From positions 1-12,928 of the forward strand of contig SSGN01000224.1 of NCBI GenBank assembly GCA_008016945.1: 12,928 nucleotides of DNA, in the 5' to 3' direction. Shown here in pieces: positions 1 through 7,398 of this stretch. Below the pieces are notes generated by a model that did not search any database, was not told the DNA's origin, and was given only the letters and a program-made list of their open reading frames with translations. This DNA is from Flavobacteriales bacterium. GTDB lineage: Bacteria; Bacteroidota; Bacteroidia; Flavobacteriales; PHOS-HE28. How positions within the stretch are numbered: the first letter of the stretch is position 1; each line of letters opens with the position of its first letter. The position numbers were made by a program, and so were the translations under genes.

Positions 1-407
1 CAAGCGGTACCACGCTCTGCTGTGCGGACACCTTCCAGCACGGCCGATCACCGTCCCATCGTGCGAACCACAACGCTTTGGCTGCCGATAGGCCCGCACA
101 ACGGTTCGCCTACCTCGGATCGCACGCCACCGGACATTGTTTCGGAGTAACGATGGTGGGAGGCATCCTGGTGGGCATCGCCATACTCAACTGGTCGGGA
201 TCATCCATGTTTGCAGCCTGTCCGGCCTGGACGTGCCACCGATCAGCGTGGCCGACCGCGCTCCGTACAGTGGACGAGCGACATGGCGTTGGAACGGTCC
301 ACTGTGGTGCGAGCTCAGCATGCGCGCTGCGCGATCAAGGAGCAGAGAACGCACACGCCAACGGGACCCGGATGTCGCCAACCGCAGCAGTCCGTAGCCG
401 AACAGGA
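1..407. other. region without a supported gene
   Basis: No open frame here has a convincing start and a recognisable product. The minus-strand frame running from inside the ilvE 3' end to a stop near 187 contains a short hydrophobic stretch (GLILFGYGLLRLA), but it has no plausible start of its own and most of its length is antisense or offset reading of ilvE. No terminator hairpin with a T tract was seen after ilvE. The left edge may cut another gene, but nothing recognisable reaches it. Confidence 0.4.
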
Positions 408-1478
408 TCAGCCCACCGGCACCAACCAGCCGTACGGATCCGGTGTGATGCCACGACGAATGTCGTTGAGCCGTTTGCCCACATGGTTGGCCAGCTTGCG
501 CACGGCCACCTCGGGTAGTTCGAACTCTTCGTCGCCGTAGGCGATGGATGCGATGTTGGCGATGGTGGCCGCCGTACCAGCACCGAATGCGGAGCGCAGT
601 CGGCCGTTGCGTGCGGCGCTCACCACTTCTTCCACGCTCACCCGGCGTTCTTCCACCCGGATACCTTCGTCGCGGGCGATGCGCAGGATGCTGTCGCGGG
701 TCACCCCATGCAGGATATTCCCGTCCAACGCCGGCGTGATCAGGGTACCCTCGATGTTGAAGAACACATTCATGGTACCGCTCTCCTCGATGTACTGGTG
801 GGTGAGCCCATCGGTCCAGAGGAGCTGGTGGTAACCCTGGTCCTGCCCCAGGCGCGCTGGGTACAGCGCACCGGCGTAGTTCCCTCCGCACTTGGCCTCG
901 CCCGTACCACCGGGGAATGCACGGCTGTAGGTGGTCTCGATCTTCACGCGCACCGGTTCGTTGTAGTAGCCGCGTACCGGACAGGTGAAGATGATGAACT
1001 TATAGTTGTCACTGGGTTTCACCCCGATATACTCGTCGCTGGCGAAAAGGAACGGCCTGATGTACAGTGCCGCGTCCTCCCCTTCAGGCAACCACGCCTT
1101 ATCCAACCGCACCAGTTGTACAAGCGCATCGAGGAACACATCCTCGGGGACTTCGGGCATGCACATGCGCCTGGCACTGCGGTTCATCCGCGCGATATTG
1201 GCTTGTGGTCGGAACAGGTTCACCTGGCCTTCGGCCGTACGGTACGCTTTCAGCCCTTCGAAGATGGTCTGGCTGTAATGCAGCACCAAGGCCGCAGGAC
1301 TTAATTCCAGATCGGCGAAGGGCACGATGGTAGGCGCCTTCCACGCCCCTCCCTCGAAGTCCATCACCACCATATGATCGCTGAACACCCTGCCGAACTT
1401 GATATTATTCAGGTCGGTGTCATGCAGCCGTGAACGCTCCACACGCTGTGTCGCTATCTTTTGCCCGGTCGTGATCAT
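408..1478 (-). CDS. ilvE: branched-chain-amino-acid aminotransferase
   Basis: A 356-residue fold-type IV, PLP-dependent transaminase. It interconverts leucine, isoleucine and valine with their 2-oxo acids, using glutamate/2-oxoglutarate, in the cytoplasm. The length and the motif order match the long (BCAT type II, eukaryote-like) IlvE branch. An N-terminal substrate-loop region reads YSQTIFEGLKAYR (residues 68-80). The catalytic Schiff-base lysine is K196 in the motif AKCGGNYAGALYPAR. The motif EESGTMNVFF follows, and the C-terminal GAGTAATI supplies phosphate-binding residues. The ATG at 1476-1478 lies about 28 nt from a well-formed Bacteroidota -7 box, which supports this start; there is no Shine-Dalgarno. 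It is a single gene with no close partner on its strand. Family assignment is confident; precise substrate preference is not visible. Confidence 0.95.
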   Translation of the reverse strand: MITTGQKIATQRVERSRLHDTDLNNIKFGRVFSDHMVVMDFEGGAWKAPTIVPFADLELSPAALVLHYSQTIFEGLKAYRTAEGQVNLFRPQANIARMNRSARRMCMPEVPEDVFLDALVQLVRLDKAWLPEGEDAALYIRPFLFASDEYIGVKPSDNYKFIIFTCPVRGYYNEPVRVKIETTYSRAFPGGTGEAKCGGNYAGALYPARLGQDQGYHQLLWTDGLTHQYIEESGTMNVFFNIEGTLITPALDGNILHGVTRDSILRIARDEGIRVEERRVSVEEVVSAARNGRLRSAFGAGTAATIANIASIAYGDEEFELPEVAVRKLANHVGKRLNDIRRGITPDPYGWLVPVG

Positions 1479-1505
1479 CCAAACGATGCGTTAAAGGTGC
1501 AGGAA

Positions 1506-1535
1506 CAAATGTAGGGGACCTTAAAAAACTCCGAA
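1506..1535 (-). promoter_or_regulatory. Bacteroidota-type promoter of ilvE
   Basis: On the minus strand a perfect TAnnTTTG box (TACATTTG, 1513 down to 1506) is preceded by TTCG (1535-1532), a one-mismatch -33 box, with an 18-nt spacer. The -7 box sits about 28 nt before the ilvE ATG, so the leader would be only about 20 nt and leaves no room for an attenuator. The consensus is established for this phylum; use of this copy is inferred. Confidence 0.55.
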
Positions 1536-1565
1536 CGGATGTCACCTGGCGCTCCAGTTCGGCCA

Positions 1566-1605
1566 GACGAAGCGCGACGAAGCGAAGATACTTAACGAAG
1601 TATCT
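1566..1605. repeat. short direct repeat followed by an inverted repeat
   Basis: The 9-mer GACGAAGCG occurs twice one base apart (1566-1574 and 1576-1584). An 8-bp perfect inverted repeat follows at once: AGATACTT (1586-1593), loop AACG, AAGTATCT (1598-1605). No T tract follows on the plus strand, so it is a poor terminator. The composition and the arrangement between ilvE and recQ suggest an intergenic repeat unit, but copy number cannot be judged from one window. Confidence 0.45.
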
Positions 1606-1724
1606 GACTGAAGAGCAACGATGTCCGGGCGAACGGGAGTGTCATGCCGAAACTCCGGAGCAGAGTATATGAAGGTCCCCTGTAGCCCATTGGCACCGTG
1701 AAGTCCCCAAGCCGACCACACTCC

Positions 1725-3563
1725 ATGTCCACCGCCCCGCAACCGACCGAGGACATCCATGCGGTATTACGCCGCGTATGGGGCTATCCGGCGTTCCGGC
1801 CGCAACAGGAAGCGATCATTCGCGCGGCCTTGGCGGGCACCGACACCCTGGCGCTGCTGCCCACCGGAGGAGGAAAAAGCCTGTGTTTCCAGGTGCCCGC
1901 GCTGGCCATGGGCAAGCTCTGCTTGGTGGTATCGCCCTTGATCGCTCTAATGAAGGACCAGGTGCTCCGGTTGAAACGACTTGGTGTACCAGCCCGTGCG
2001 ATCATCTCCACGATGACCACTTCGGAGATAGACAATGCATTGGAGAACGCCGCACTGGGCAAATACGCCTTCCTCTATGTCTCGCCCGAACGGCTGGCGT
2101 CGGAGCTGTTCCTCGCGCGGTTGCCGCGACTGCCGCTGGGGATGATCGCCGTGGACGAGGCCCACTGCATCTCGCAATGGGGTTACGATTTCCGCCCGGC
2201 CTACCTACGCATCGCCAAGGTGCGCGAGTTACGCCCCGAAGTCCCCGTGCTGGCGCTCACCGCCTCGGCCACCACCGAAGTGGCGAACGACATCATGGAG
2301 CGGCTCGCCTTCAAGGCTCCAAATCTGATCAGAGGCACCTTCCAACGCCCCGAGCTCGCGCTCTGGATAAGCCACGGCGAGGACAAGCAAGGCCGGATGC
2401 TACGGGTGTTGACCCGGATACCAGGCACAGCCATCGTTTATGTACGGGATCGCCGGAGCACCATGCGCATGGCAACATTCTTACAGCAGCACGGCATCGA
2501 GGCCGCCGCCTACCATGCCGGCCTACCCGCCGAAGAGCGCGACCGGATCCAACAGGCATGGACCGATGGCACCTTGCGGTGCATGGTGGCCACCAATGCC
2601 TTTGGCATGGGGATCGACAAAGCCGATGTGCGGGTGGTGATCCACCTGGAGCCCCCCCCCGATCTGGAGAGCTACTACCAGGAGGCCGGGCGGGCGGGTC
2701 GCGATGGAGAACGATCTTTTGCCGTGCTGCTCAACGCCCCCGGCGACCGCCAGAAACTGGAGGAACGGTTATCCTCTTCCTTTCCGAGCCTGCACGACGT
2801 ACGCAGCGTATACCAAGCCTTCGCGGACATCCATGGCATCGCCATGGGCGCTGGACTGCTGGAGACCTATGCCGTGGAGAACAGCGTGCTGGCCGGGCGC
2901 ACCGGACTCGCTCCCGTAGTGGTGGCCCATGCCCTCAAAGCCCTGGAACTCGATGGGAAACTGGCGCTATCGGACGGCGTGCACAGCCCATCACGTGTGC
3001 TCATCATCGCCGACCATGGCCTCGTCTACGGCAAACGGGTGAACGACAGCCGCCATGGCCCGCTCCTCGAGGCGCTGCTCCGCACCTATGGTGGACTATT
3101 CGAGGAACCGGTGGTCGTTGATGAACGAAGGCTGGCGAAGACCCTGGAATGGCAGGTGGAGACGGTGATCAAACGGCTGAAGGAACTGGCCCATCAACGC
3201 GTGATCTCGTACAAACAACGCAGCAATGCCCCCTCCGCAACGTTGCTCACGCACCGCCTCGATGCGCAGCGCCTAACGCTGGACCCCACGGCCCTGGCCT
3301 TGCGCAAACAACGCGCGGAAGCACGTCTGAAAGCCCTGATCCAATACGTGGAGGAAACGGACGAGTGCCGTGCGCGGCGGCTCATTCGATACTTCGGCGA
3401 AACCATGGAGAAGGATTGCGGAACTTGTGATATTTGCCGTGCCCGCAACGCCTATCGGCCATCCGCGAACGCGAACACCGTGGTGAGCGAGCCACTCGGC
3501 CGGTCGCTCCCCGAGCAGCAGCGACAACGGTGGGACAAGGACGAGAGCTCCCCGGAACAATGA
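1725..3563 (+). CDS. recQ: RecQ-family ATP-dependent DNA helicase
   Basis: A 612-residue superfamily 2, 3'-5' DNA helicase acting in recombination and replication-fork repair. Visible motifs: the N-terminal aromatic/Gln motif FRPQQEAI (24-31), Walker A TGGGKS (47-52), DEAH box (144-147), LTASATTE (178-185), ATNAFGMGIDKADVR (289-303) and arginine-finger motif YYQEAGRAGRDG (317-328). Four cysteines near the C-terminus (C548, C565, C568, C571) form the RecQ zinc site. The protein ends about 40 residues later in a polar tail, so no HRDC domain is present. The ATG at 1725 is preferred over an in-frame GTG at 1698, because the extra nine residues look like random basic sequence. It leads an operon: its TGA overlaps the ATG of the glycosylase gene. 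No clear promoter of the TAnnTTTG form was found upstream. Confidence 0.93.
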   Translation: MSTAPQPTEDIHAVLRRVWGYPAFRPQQEAIIRAALAGTDTLALLPTGGGKSLCFQVPALAMGKLCLVVSPLIALMKDQVLRLKRLGVPARAIISTMTTSEIDNALENAALGKYAFLYVSPERLASELFLARLPRLPLGMIAVDEAHCISQWGYDFRPAYLRIAKVRELRPEVPVLALTASATTEVANDIMERLAFKAPNLIRGTFQRPELALWISHGEDKQGRMLRVLTRIPGTAIVYVRDRRSTMRMATFLQQHGIEAAAYHAGLPAEERDRIQQAWTDGTLRCMVATNAFGMGIDKADVRVVIHLEPPPDLESYYQEAGRAGRDGERSFAVLLNAPGDRQKLEERLSSSFPSLHDVRSVYQAFADIHGIAMGAGLLETYAVENSVLAGRTGLAPVVVAHALKALELDGKLALSDGVHSPSRVLIIADHGLVYGKRVNDSRHGPLLEALLRTYGGLFEEPVVVDERRLAKTLEWQVETVIKRLKELAHQRVISYKQRSNAPSATLLTHRLDAQRLTLDPTALALRKQRAEARLKALIQYVEETDECRARRLIRYFGETMEKDCGTCDICRARNAYRPSANANTVVSEPLGRSLPEQQRQRWDKDESSPEQ

Positions 3564-4138
3564 TCCTTCCAGCGGCGTTCTATCACGAGCATGATGCACT
3601 GGGGGCCGCACGCGCTTTACTTGGCCGAACGCTGATGACCGAGATCGGCGGTGAACGCACGGGCGGTCTCATCATCGAGACCGAAGCGTACATGGGAGTG
3701 ACCGACCGGGCGTCCCATGCGTTCGGCGGGCGTAGAACACCTCGCAATGAAATGATGTACGCCGCTGGTGGCGTGGCGTATGTGTACCTGTGCTATGGAG
3801 TTCATCACTTATTCAATGTGGTGGTCGGTGCGCAGGGAGTGCCGGAAGCGGTGCTGATCCGGGCCATCCATCCGGCCGATGGCCTTGCGGTGATGCAGCA
3901 TCGCAGGGGTGGTAAGAAGCTCACCACCGGCGGTCCGGGAACATTGACGCAGGCATTGGGCATCCGGACCCGGCACAATGGCCAAAGCCTGAGCGGGCCG
4001 CGCATCTGGATCGCGGACCATGGTGTGAAAGCCCCGACGGCACACATCCTCACAGGCCCGCGCATCGGCGTGGACTACGCCGGTTCGGATGCGTTGTTGC
4101 CCTATCGGTTCAGGATCGCACCTTCGCACCTTCGATAA
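3560..4138 (+). CDS. DNA-3-methyladenine glycosylase (AAG/MPG family)
   Basis: A 192-residue monofunctional base-excision-repair glycosylase that removes alkylated purines such as 3-methyladenine and related lesions. It belongs to the AAG/MPG fold found in human AAG, not to the AlkA or Tag families. Residues matching known AAG active-site positions are visible: E42 in ETEAYMG (general base), Y44, H53 in ASHAFGG, Y76 in YVYLCYG and N86 in FNVV. The conserved GGRRTPRNEMM segment (56-66) and a C-terminal RIGVDYAG are also present. The start is fixed at 3560 because it overlaps the recQ stop as ATGA; longer in-frame upstream readings are antisense-like recQ sequence. Translational coupling to recQ is likely. 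fmt starts 5 nt after its stop. Confidence 0.93.
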   Translation: MILPAAFYHEHDALGAARALLGRTLMTEIGGERTGGLIIETEAYMGVTDRASHAFGGRRTPRNEMMYAAGGVAYVYLCYGVHHLFNVVVGAQGVPEAVLIRAIHPADGLAVMQHRRGGKKLTTGGPGTLTQALGIRTRHNGQSLSGPRIWIADHGVKAPTAHILTGPRIGVDYAGSDALLPYRFRIAPSHLR

Positions 4139-4143
4139 CGACG

Positions 4144-5097
4144 ATGAACCAGCGCATACTCTTCCTTGGCACCCCGGATTTCGCGGTGGCCACCCTCAAT
4201 GCCATGGTAACCGCCGGACTTGAGGTCTGTGCGGTGGTGACGGCTCCGGATCGCCCCGCCGGGCGTGGGCGCCAGATCCGTGGATCAGCGGTGAAGGAAC
4301 GGGCGTTGGAACTGGGGCTACCCGTTCTTCAACCGGAAAAGCTGAAAGACCCCGCGTTCCTCGCAGAACTGGACAGGTTCGATGCCGCCTTGTACGTGGT
4401 GGTGGCCTTTCGAATGCTGCCAGAAACGGTGTGGGCCAGGCCCGCATTGGGCACCGTGAACCTTCACGGCTCCCTACTACCCGCCTACCGCGGTGCCGCA
4501 CCGATCAACTGGGCCGTGATCAACGGAGAGGAACGGACCGGGGTCACCACCTTCCGGCTTCGACACGAGATCGATACCGGCGACCTGCTCCTTCAGGAAA
4601 GCACCCCCATCGGCACGAATGAAACGGCCGGTGATGTGCATGACCGGTTGATGCTGATCGGCGCCGGGCTGATGGTACGCACCGTACAAGGACTCTTCGC
4701 CGGGACCATACACGCCACACCGCAACACATCGATCCGGCCTGCCCTCCCCCCTTGGCCCCCAAGCTGAACAACGCCAACATGCACGTCGGGTTCGACCGC
4801 CAGGCAAAAGCGATACACGATCATGTGCGCGGCCTGAGCCCCCACCCGGGCGCGAGGTGTACCTGGACGGACGGTGCCGGCCACCCACAGGATCTGAAAC
4901 TCCTACGCACCGCGATCACCGACCGGCCAGCGCGATACGCATGCGGAACGATGTACGCCGAAGCTGAACGACTGTATGTCTGTTGCACCGACCGAGCGTT
5001 GGAGATCATCGAGTTGCAAGCCGAGGGTCGCAAGCGCATGCTTGCCGCCGAATTCCTTCGAGGAACACGCCACCTGGCCGGCAGCAGGCTCAGCTAA
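4144..5097 (+). CDS. fmt: methionyl-tRNA formyltransferase
   Basis: A 317-residue enzyme that formylates Met-tRNA(fMet) using 10-formyltetrahydrofolate to make the bacterial initiator. The Rossmann-type catalytic domain opens with RILFLGTPDFAV. The catalytic triad is N106, H108 and D144, in the motifs VNLHGSLLPAYRGAAPINW and EIDTGD; the numbering coincides with that of the E. coli enzyme. The basic loop PAGRGRQIRGSAVKERAL (38-55) corresponds to the tRNA-contacting region. The C-terminal OB-like domain (about 210-317) ends with the typical ELQAEGRKRMLAAEFLRG. The length is normal for the family. It is third in the operon, 5 nt after the glycosylase stop, so it is expected to be co-transcribed with recQ. 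No Shine-Dalgarno is needed to choose the start, since the ATG opens directly into the conserved domain. Confidence 0.95.
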   Translation: MNQRILFLGTPDFAVATLNAMVTAGLEVCAVVTAPDRPAGRGRQIRGSAVKERALELGLPVLQPEKLKDPAFLAELDRFDAALYVVVAFRMLPETVWARPALGTVNLHGSLLPAYRGAAPINWAVINGEERTGVTTFRLRHEIDTGDLLLQESTPIGTNETAGDVHDRLMLIGAGLMVRTVQGLFAGTIHATPQHIDPACPPPLAPKLNNANMHVGFDRQAKAIHDHVRGLSPHPGARCTWTDGAGHPQDLKLLRTAITDRPARYACGTMYAEAERLYVCCTDRALEIIELQAEGRKRMLAAEFLRGTRHLAGSRLS

Positions 5098-5473
5098 GGA
5101 CGCGATGTTGCAACGGCCAGTGAGCGCGAACAGGCCTATTCTACCAATTGGACATTCAAGAGCGGCAAGAAGATGCGCGGCCATTTTTCTCAGGCCGATA
5201 CGCGGGTCTTGTTGCAAGGCCGAAGGCGTAGACCGCAGGGAGCGAAGCTGCCGAGGGCTGGCCCCACGGAAAAGGTCTCTCAGAGAAGGCCCAGGAAAAT
5301 GAGCCAGTGGATCGGTTGGGATCGGATGTTCAAATGCCATTAGCCGTTGACCCAACAATTAAGAAGCGAGCAACCGTCGAATCCCTGAAACCCTTGGTAC
5401 AGGCGGGATACAGGAGCACTTATCAACAAAGCCCCAATGTTTTCAACATTCTTCGCACCAACCGCCTGAAACC
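5098..5473. other. gene-free intergenic region, possibly repeat-derived
   Basis: This stretch separates fmt from the HU promoter. Frames open here on both strands, but none has a recognisable product or a supported start. It holds small palindromes (GTTGCAAC near 5106, CCAATTGG near 5145) and a purine-rich segment near 5215-5290 with patterned words such as GGGAGCGAAGC and GAGGGCTGGCCCC. That style resembles dispersed intergenic repeats of Bacteroidota genomes. No strong terminator for the recQ-fmt operon was found. Confidence 0.35.
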
Positions 5474-5504
5474 GTTGACAGACGCGGACCACAGGATACA
5501 TTTG
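5474..5504 (+). promoter_or_regulatory. strong Bacteroidota-type promoter of the HU gene
   Basis: A perfect -7 box TACATTTG (5497-5504) is preceded by GTTG (5474-5477), one mismatch from TTTG, with a 19-nt spacer. The leader from about 5511 to the ATG at 5546 is rich in A and C with repeated AAC words and has no Shine-Dalgarno, as is common for highly expressed genes in this phylum. Confidence 0.62.
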
Positions 5505-5545
5505 CTGCGAGTTCACAAACAACAACAAACTCAACACCCATCCCA

Positions 5546-5824
5546 ATGAGCTTGAACAAAGCCAGCATGATCGAGGCGATCGCCGCCGATGCGAAGATCT
5601 CCAAAGCCGATGCGAAGCGTGCTCTCGACGCCTTCGTGACCAGCACCACCAAGGCGCTGAAGAAAGGTGAGCGCGTTGCCCTCGTAGGCTTCGGCACCTT
5701 CAGCATCACCAAGCGTGCTGCTCGCAAAGGCCGCAACCCACAAACCGGCAAAGAGATCAAGATCGCTGCCAAGAAGGTGGTGAAATTCAAAGCCGGCGCA
5801 GACCTGCAAGCCAAAGTGAAGTAA
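5546..5824 (+). CDS. HU-family nucleoid DNA-binding protein
   Basis: A 92-residue histone-like protein that binds and bends DNA as a dimer. It shows the full HU/IHF plan: N-terminal helices beginning [20 protein letters not shown] (3-22), the hinge [13 protein letters not shown] (48-60), and the beta-arm [12 protein letters not shown] (60-71). That arm carries the intercalating proline P65, and a basic C-terminal end follows. The length is typical. The start at 5546 is supported by the leader and by conservation from residue 3 on. It is a single-gene transcription unit, with a strong promoter just upstream and a terminator 19 nt after the stop. The sequence cannot tell HU from an IHF-like paralogue with certainty, but the GRNPQTG arm favours HU. 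Confidence 0.95.
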   Translation: MSLNKASMIEAIAADAKISKADAKRALDAFVTSTTKALKKGERVALVGFGTFSITKRAARKGRNPQTGKEIKIAAKKVVKFKAGADLQAKVK

Positions 5825-5842
5825 GCGACCACGCTACTTCGT

Positions 5843-5880
5843 GAAAGTCCTCCGCGAACGCGGGGGACTTTCTTTTTTAG
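5843..5880 (+). terminator. rho-independent terminator of the HU gene
   Basis: A near-perfect hairpin: left arm GAAAGTCCTCCGCG (5843-5856), a minimal AA turn, right arm CGCGGGGGACTTTC (5859-5872) with one wobble pair. Six T residues follow at 5873-5878. It lies 19 nt after the HU stop codon. Confidence 0.9.
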
Positions 5881-5968
5881 GTGGTGCACCAACCTGGTCG
5901 CCACCAAGCGACCCACGGGCCTATTGCGTGCCTCGAAGAACCTCGACATAAGGGTTTGTTGAGAACCT

Positions 5969-6033
5969 AGGCCGTTCGGCCGGAATTGGATGTCCGGATC
6001 GTATCGGAAGGACGTGTGAGAAGTCCTTCTTTT
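5969..6033 (+). promoter_or_regulatory. run of three small hairpins in the trmH leader
   Basis: Three adjacent inverted repeats lie just before the trmH start: GGCCG/CGGCC (5970-5981), CCGGA/TCCGG (5980-5997, alternative to the first) and GAAGGAC/GTCCTTC with a 9-nt loop (6007-6029). A short T run follows the last one (6030-6033) and the ATG lies at 6047. The last hairpin could act as a weak terminator or a leader structure. No regulator is identified; the role is inference. Confidence 0.3.
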
Positions 6034-6046
6034 GCATCTCCGGACC

Positions 6047-6733
6047 ATGACCGACCAAGAGCTGTACACCCAACTCACCCAGTTCATCTCTCCCAACAAG
6101 CGGGACTTGTTCGAGCGTATGGCGCCCCTGCGGACGCGCCATGTGACCGTGGTACTGGAGGACATCTACCAGTCCCAGAACGCAAGCGCGGTGGTCCGGA
6201 CAAGCGACCTGGTGGGACTTCAGGACATCTATGTGATCGAGAACCGCAACGCGTACCAGCTGAACCCCGACGTGACCCTCGGCTCCTCGAAATGGGTTGA
6301 TGTGCATCGCTATCGCGGCCATGCCAACAACACCCTGGCGTGTGTGGAGGCCTTGAAAAAAAAGGGGTATCGGGTGGTGGCCACCTCCCCCCGGAGCGAG
6401 CACATCACACCGGAAAGCATCGACCTGGACCGTCCCATGGCCTTCTGCTTCGGTACGGAACTCACGGGCCTTAGCGATGACTTGATGAACGCCGCCGACG
6501 AACACCTCAGGATCCCGATGTTCGGATTCACCGAGAGCTTCAACATCTCGGTGAGCGCCGCGATCACCTTGTACACCGTGACACAGCGTTTGCGCAACAG
6601 CGATGTCCGTTGGCAGCTCGATGATGAAGCGCTTCTCGCCCTGAAACTATCATGGGCCCGGAAGATGGTGCACAGCGCATCGCACCTGGAGGAGCGCTTG
6701 CGACGCGATGCGGAAGAACGCGCGTGCGAGTAG
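6047..6733 (+). CDS. trmH: SpoU-family tRNA (guanosine-2'-O-)methyltransferase, TrmH-like
   Basis: A 228-residue SPOUT methyltransferase, close in length to E. coli TrmH, expected to 2'-O-methylate G18 of the tRNA D-loop using S-adenosylmethionine. The three SpoU motifs are clear: motif 1 QNASAVVRTSDLVG (44-57) with the catalytic arginine R51; motif 2 FCFGTELTGLSDD (133-145); motif 3 IPMFGFTESFNISVSAAITL (156-175), which forms the trefoil knot and cofactor site. A C-terminal helical, basic extension (about 195-228) is like the TrmH tail. The ATG at 6047 is chosen over an in-frame TTG at 6032. It is likely monocistronic, with the HU terminator upstream. Another 2'-O-ribose methyltransferase of the same family, acting on rRNA, is the main alternative, but motif order and tail favour TrmH. 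Confidence 0.85.
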   Translation: MTDQELYTQLTQFISPNKRDLFERMAPLRTRHVTVVLEDIYQSQNASAVVRTSDLVGLQDIYVIENRNAYQLNPDVTLGSSKWVDVHRYRGHANNTLACVEALKKKGYRVVATSPRSEHITPESIDLDRPMAFCFGTELTGLSDDLMNAADEHLRIPMFGFTESFNISVSAAITLYTVTQRLRNSDVRWQLDDEALLALKLSWARKMVHSASHLEERLRRDAEERACE

Positions 6734-7366
6734 CCACACAACCTGGCTCGTATCATTCGTGGCCCCTACCGCACGAGCAGAGCATGGCCCGGTTCGATCA
6801 CCAACACAGTGCCCCCATGATTGTGCGGCCTCCTGGACCAAGGGATGAGTACCGAAGCGTGAGCCGGGGGACGGTACCAAGTGGCGTTATGCCCAGGTGT
6901 TGACCCGGACCGGGCACTGATCCAAGGGCTGTCCCTGTAGGCCTGCGATGCCGCGGTCCGGCACAACCTGTTCCATCGCCGGATGCCCATCGTGCGCTTC
7001 GAAAAAAGGTAATACCGAACCGCCTTCCTGGCCACCTAGCAACGCCCCGGAAGTGTAACACCATTTCGCACTACGGCGCAGGCGGATCCACTCGGGCTTC
7101 TTCCGCATGACTCCTCCGTCGTGTTCGTTCCGTAGCACCGGTCATGCAACGACCCTGCCGTATCGTCCTGCGAAAAAACCTTCGCATCCTCGACCTGCGC
7201 CTTTGTGCGAAATGGCCAAAGCCGCGAAGCTCCAGAAGACCATCCATACGGAACTTGATCGCACCGTACCACTTGGATACCGGGCCTGTCAAGGCGCCTT
7301 GGTTGTCCACATATCCAGGTTGGGAATTGGAACAAGGTGCATCCGCTTCGCGTAGCAACGCTCCGG
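6734..7366. other. long region with no confident gene
   Basis: More than 600 nt lie between trmH and the bTHX promoter. Frames are open on both strands but none shows a recognisable motif. The only candidate with a ribosome-binding-like sequence is the small minus-strand ORF at 6887-7108, listed separately. No tRNA, rRNA or terminator was seen. The interval could hold a decayed gene, a small RNA or only spacer; the sequence does not decide. Confidence 0.35.
6887..7108 (-). CDS. possible small hypothetical protein (73 aa)
   Basis: An ORF beginning MRKKPEWIRLRRSAKWCY and ending CPVRVNTWA. The ATG at 7108-7106 is preceded by GGAGGAG three bases upstream on the minus strand, an unusual resemblance to a Shine-Dalgarno in a genome that otherwise shows few, though the spacing is short. 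Third codon positions are fairly GC-rich, as in neighbouring genes. The N-terminus is basic and there is no signal peptide, membrane segment or known motif. I do not recognise it. It may equally be a chance ORF or a remnant. Confidence 0.22.
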   Translation of the reverse strand: MRKKPEWIRLRRSAKWCYTSGALLGGQEGGSVLPFFEAHDGHPAMEQVVPDRGIAGLQGQPLDQCPVRVNTWA

Positions 7367-7374
7367 TAATTTTG
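7367..7374 (+). promoter_or_regulatory. candidate -7 box before the bTHX gene
   Basis: TAATTTTG matches TAnnTTTG exactly and lies 24 nt before the ATG at 7399. The leader is A/C-rich (GCCAAACCCTTAACAAACC) like that of the HU gene. No good -33 box stands at 18-20 nt upstream, so the call is tentative. Confidence 0.38.
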
Positions 7375-7398
7375 GCCAAACCCTTAACAAACCAGACA

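Noticed and set aside
187..891. Long minus-strand frame (234 codons) over the ilvE 3' half
   Set aside because: Most of it lies inside ilvE in another frame and it shows no family motif; ilvE motifs are unambiguous.
1698..1724. GTG-started nine-residue extension of recQ
   Set aside because: The ATG at 1725 lies before the first conserved residues, and the extension looks random.
1778..3121. Plus-strand 447-codon frame inside recQ
   Set aside because: Arg/Gly/His-rich composition typical of a shadow frame in GC-rich DNA; recQ motifs occupy the other frame throughout.
5443..6165. Minus-strand 240-codon frame across HU and the start of trmH
   Set aside because: It is antisense to two well-supported genes and crosses a terminator and a strong promoter.
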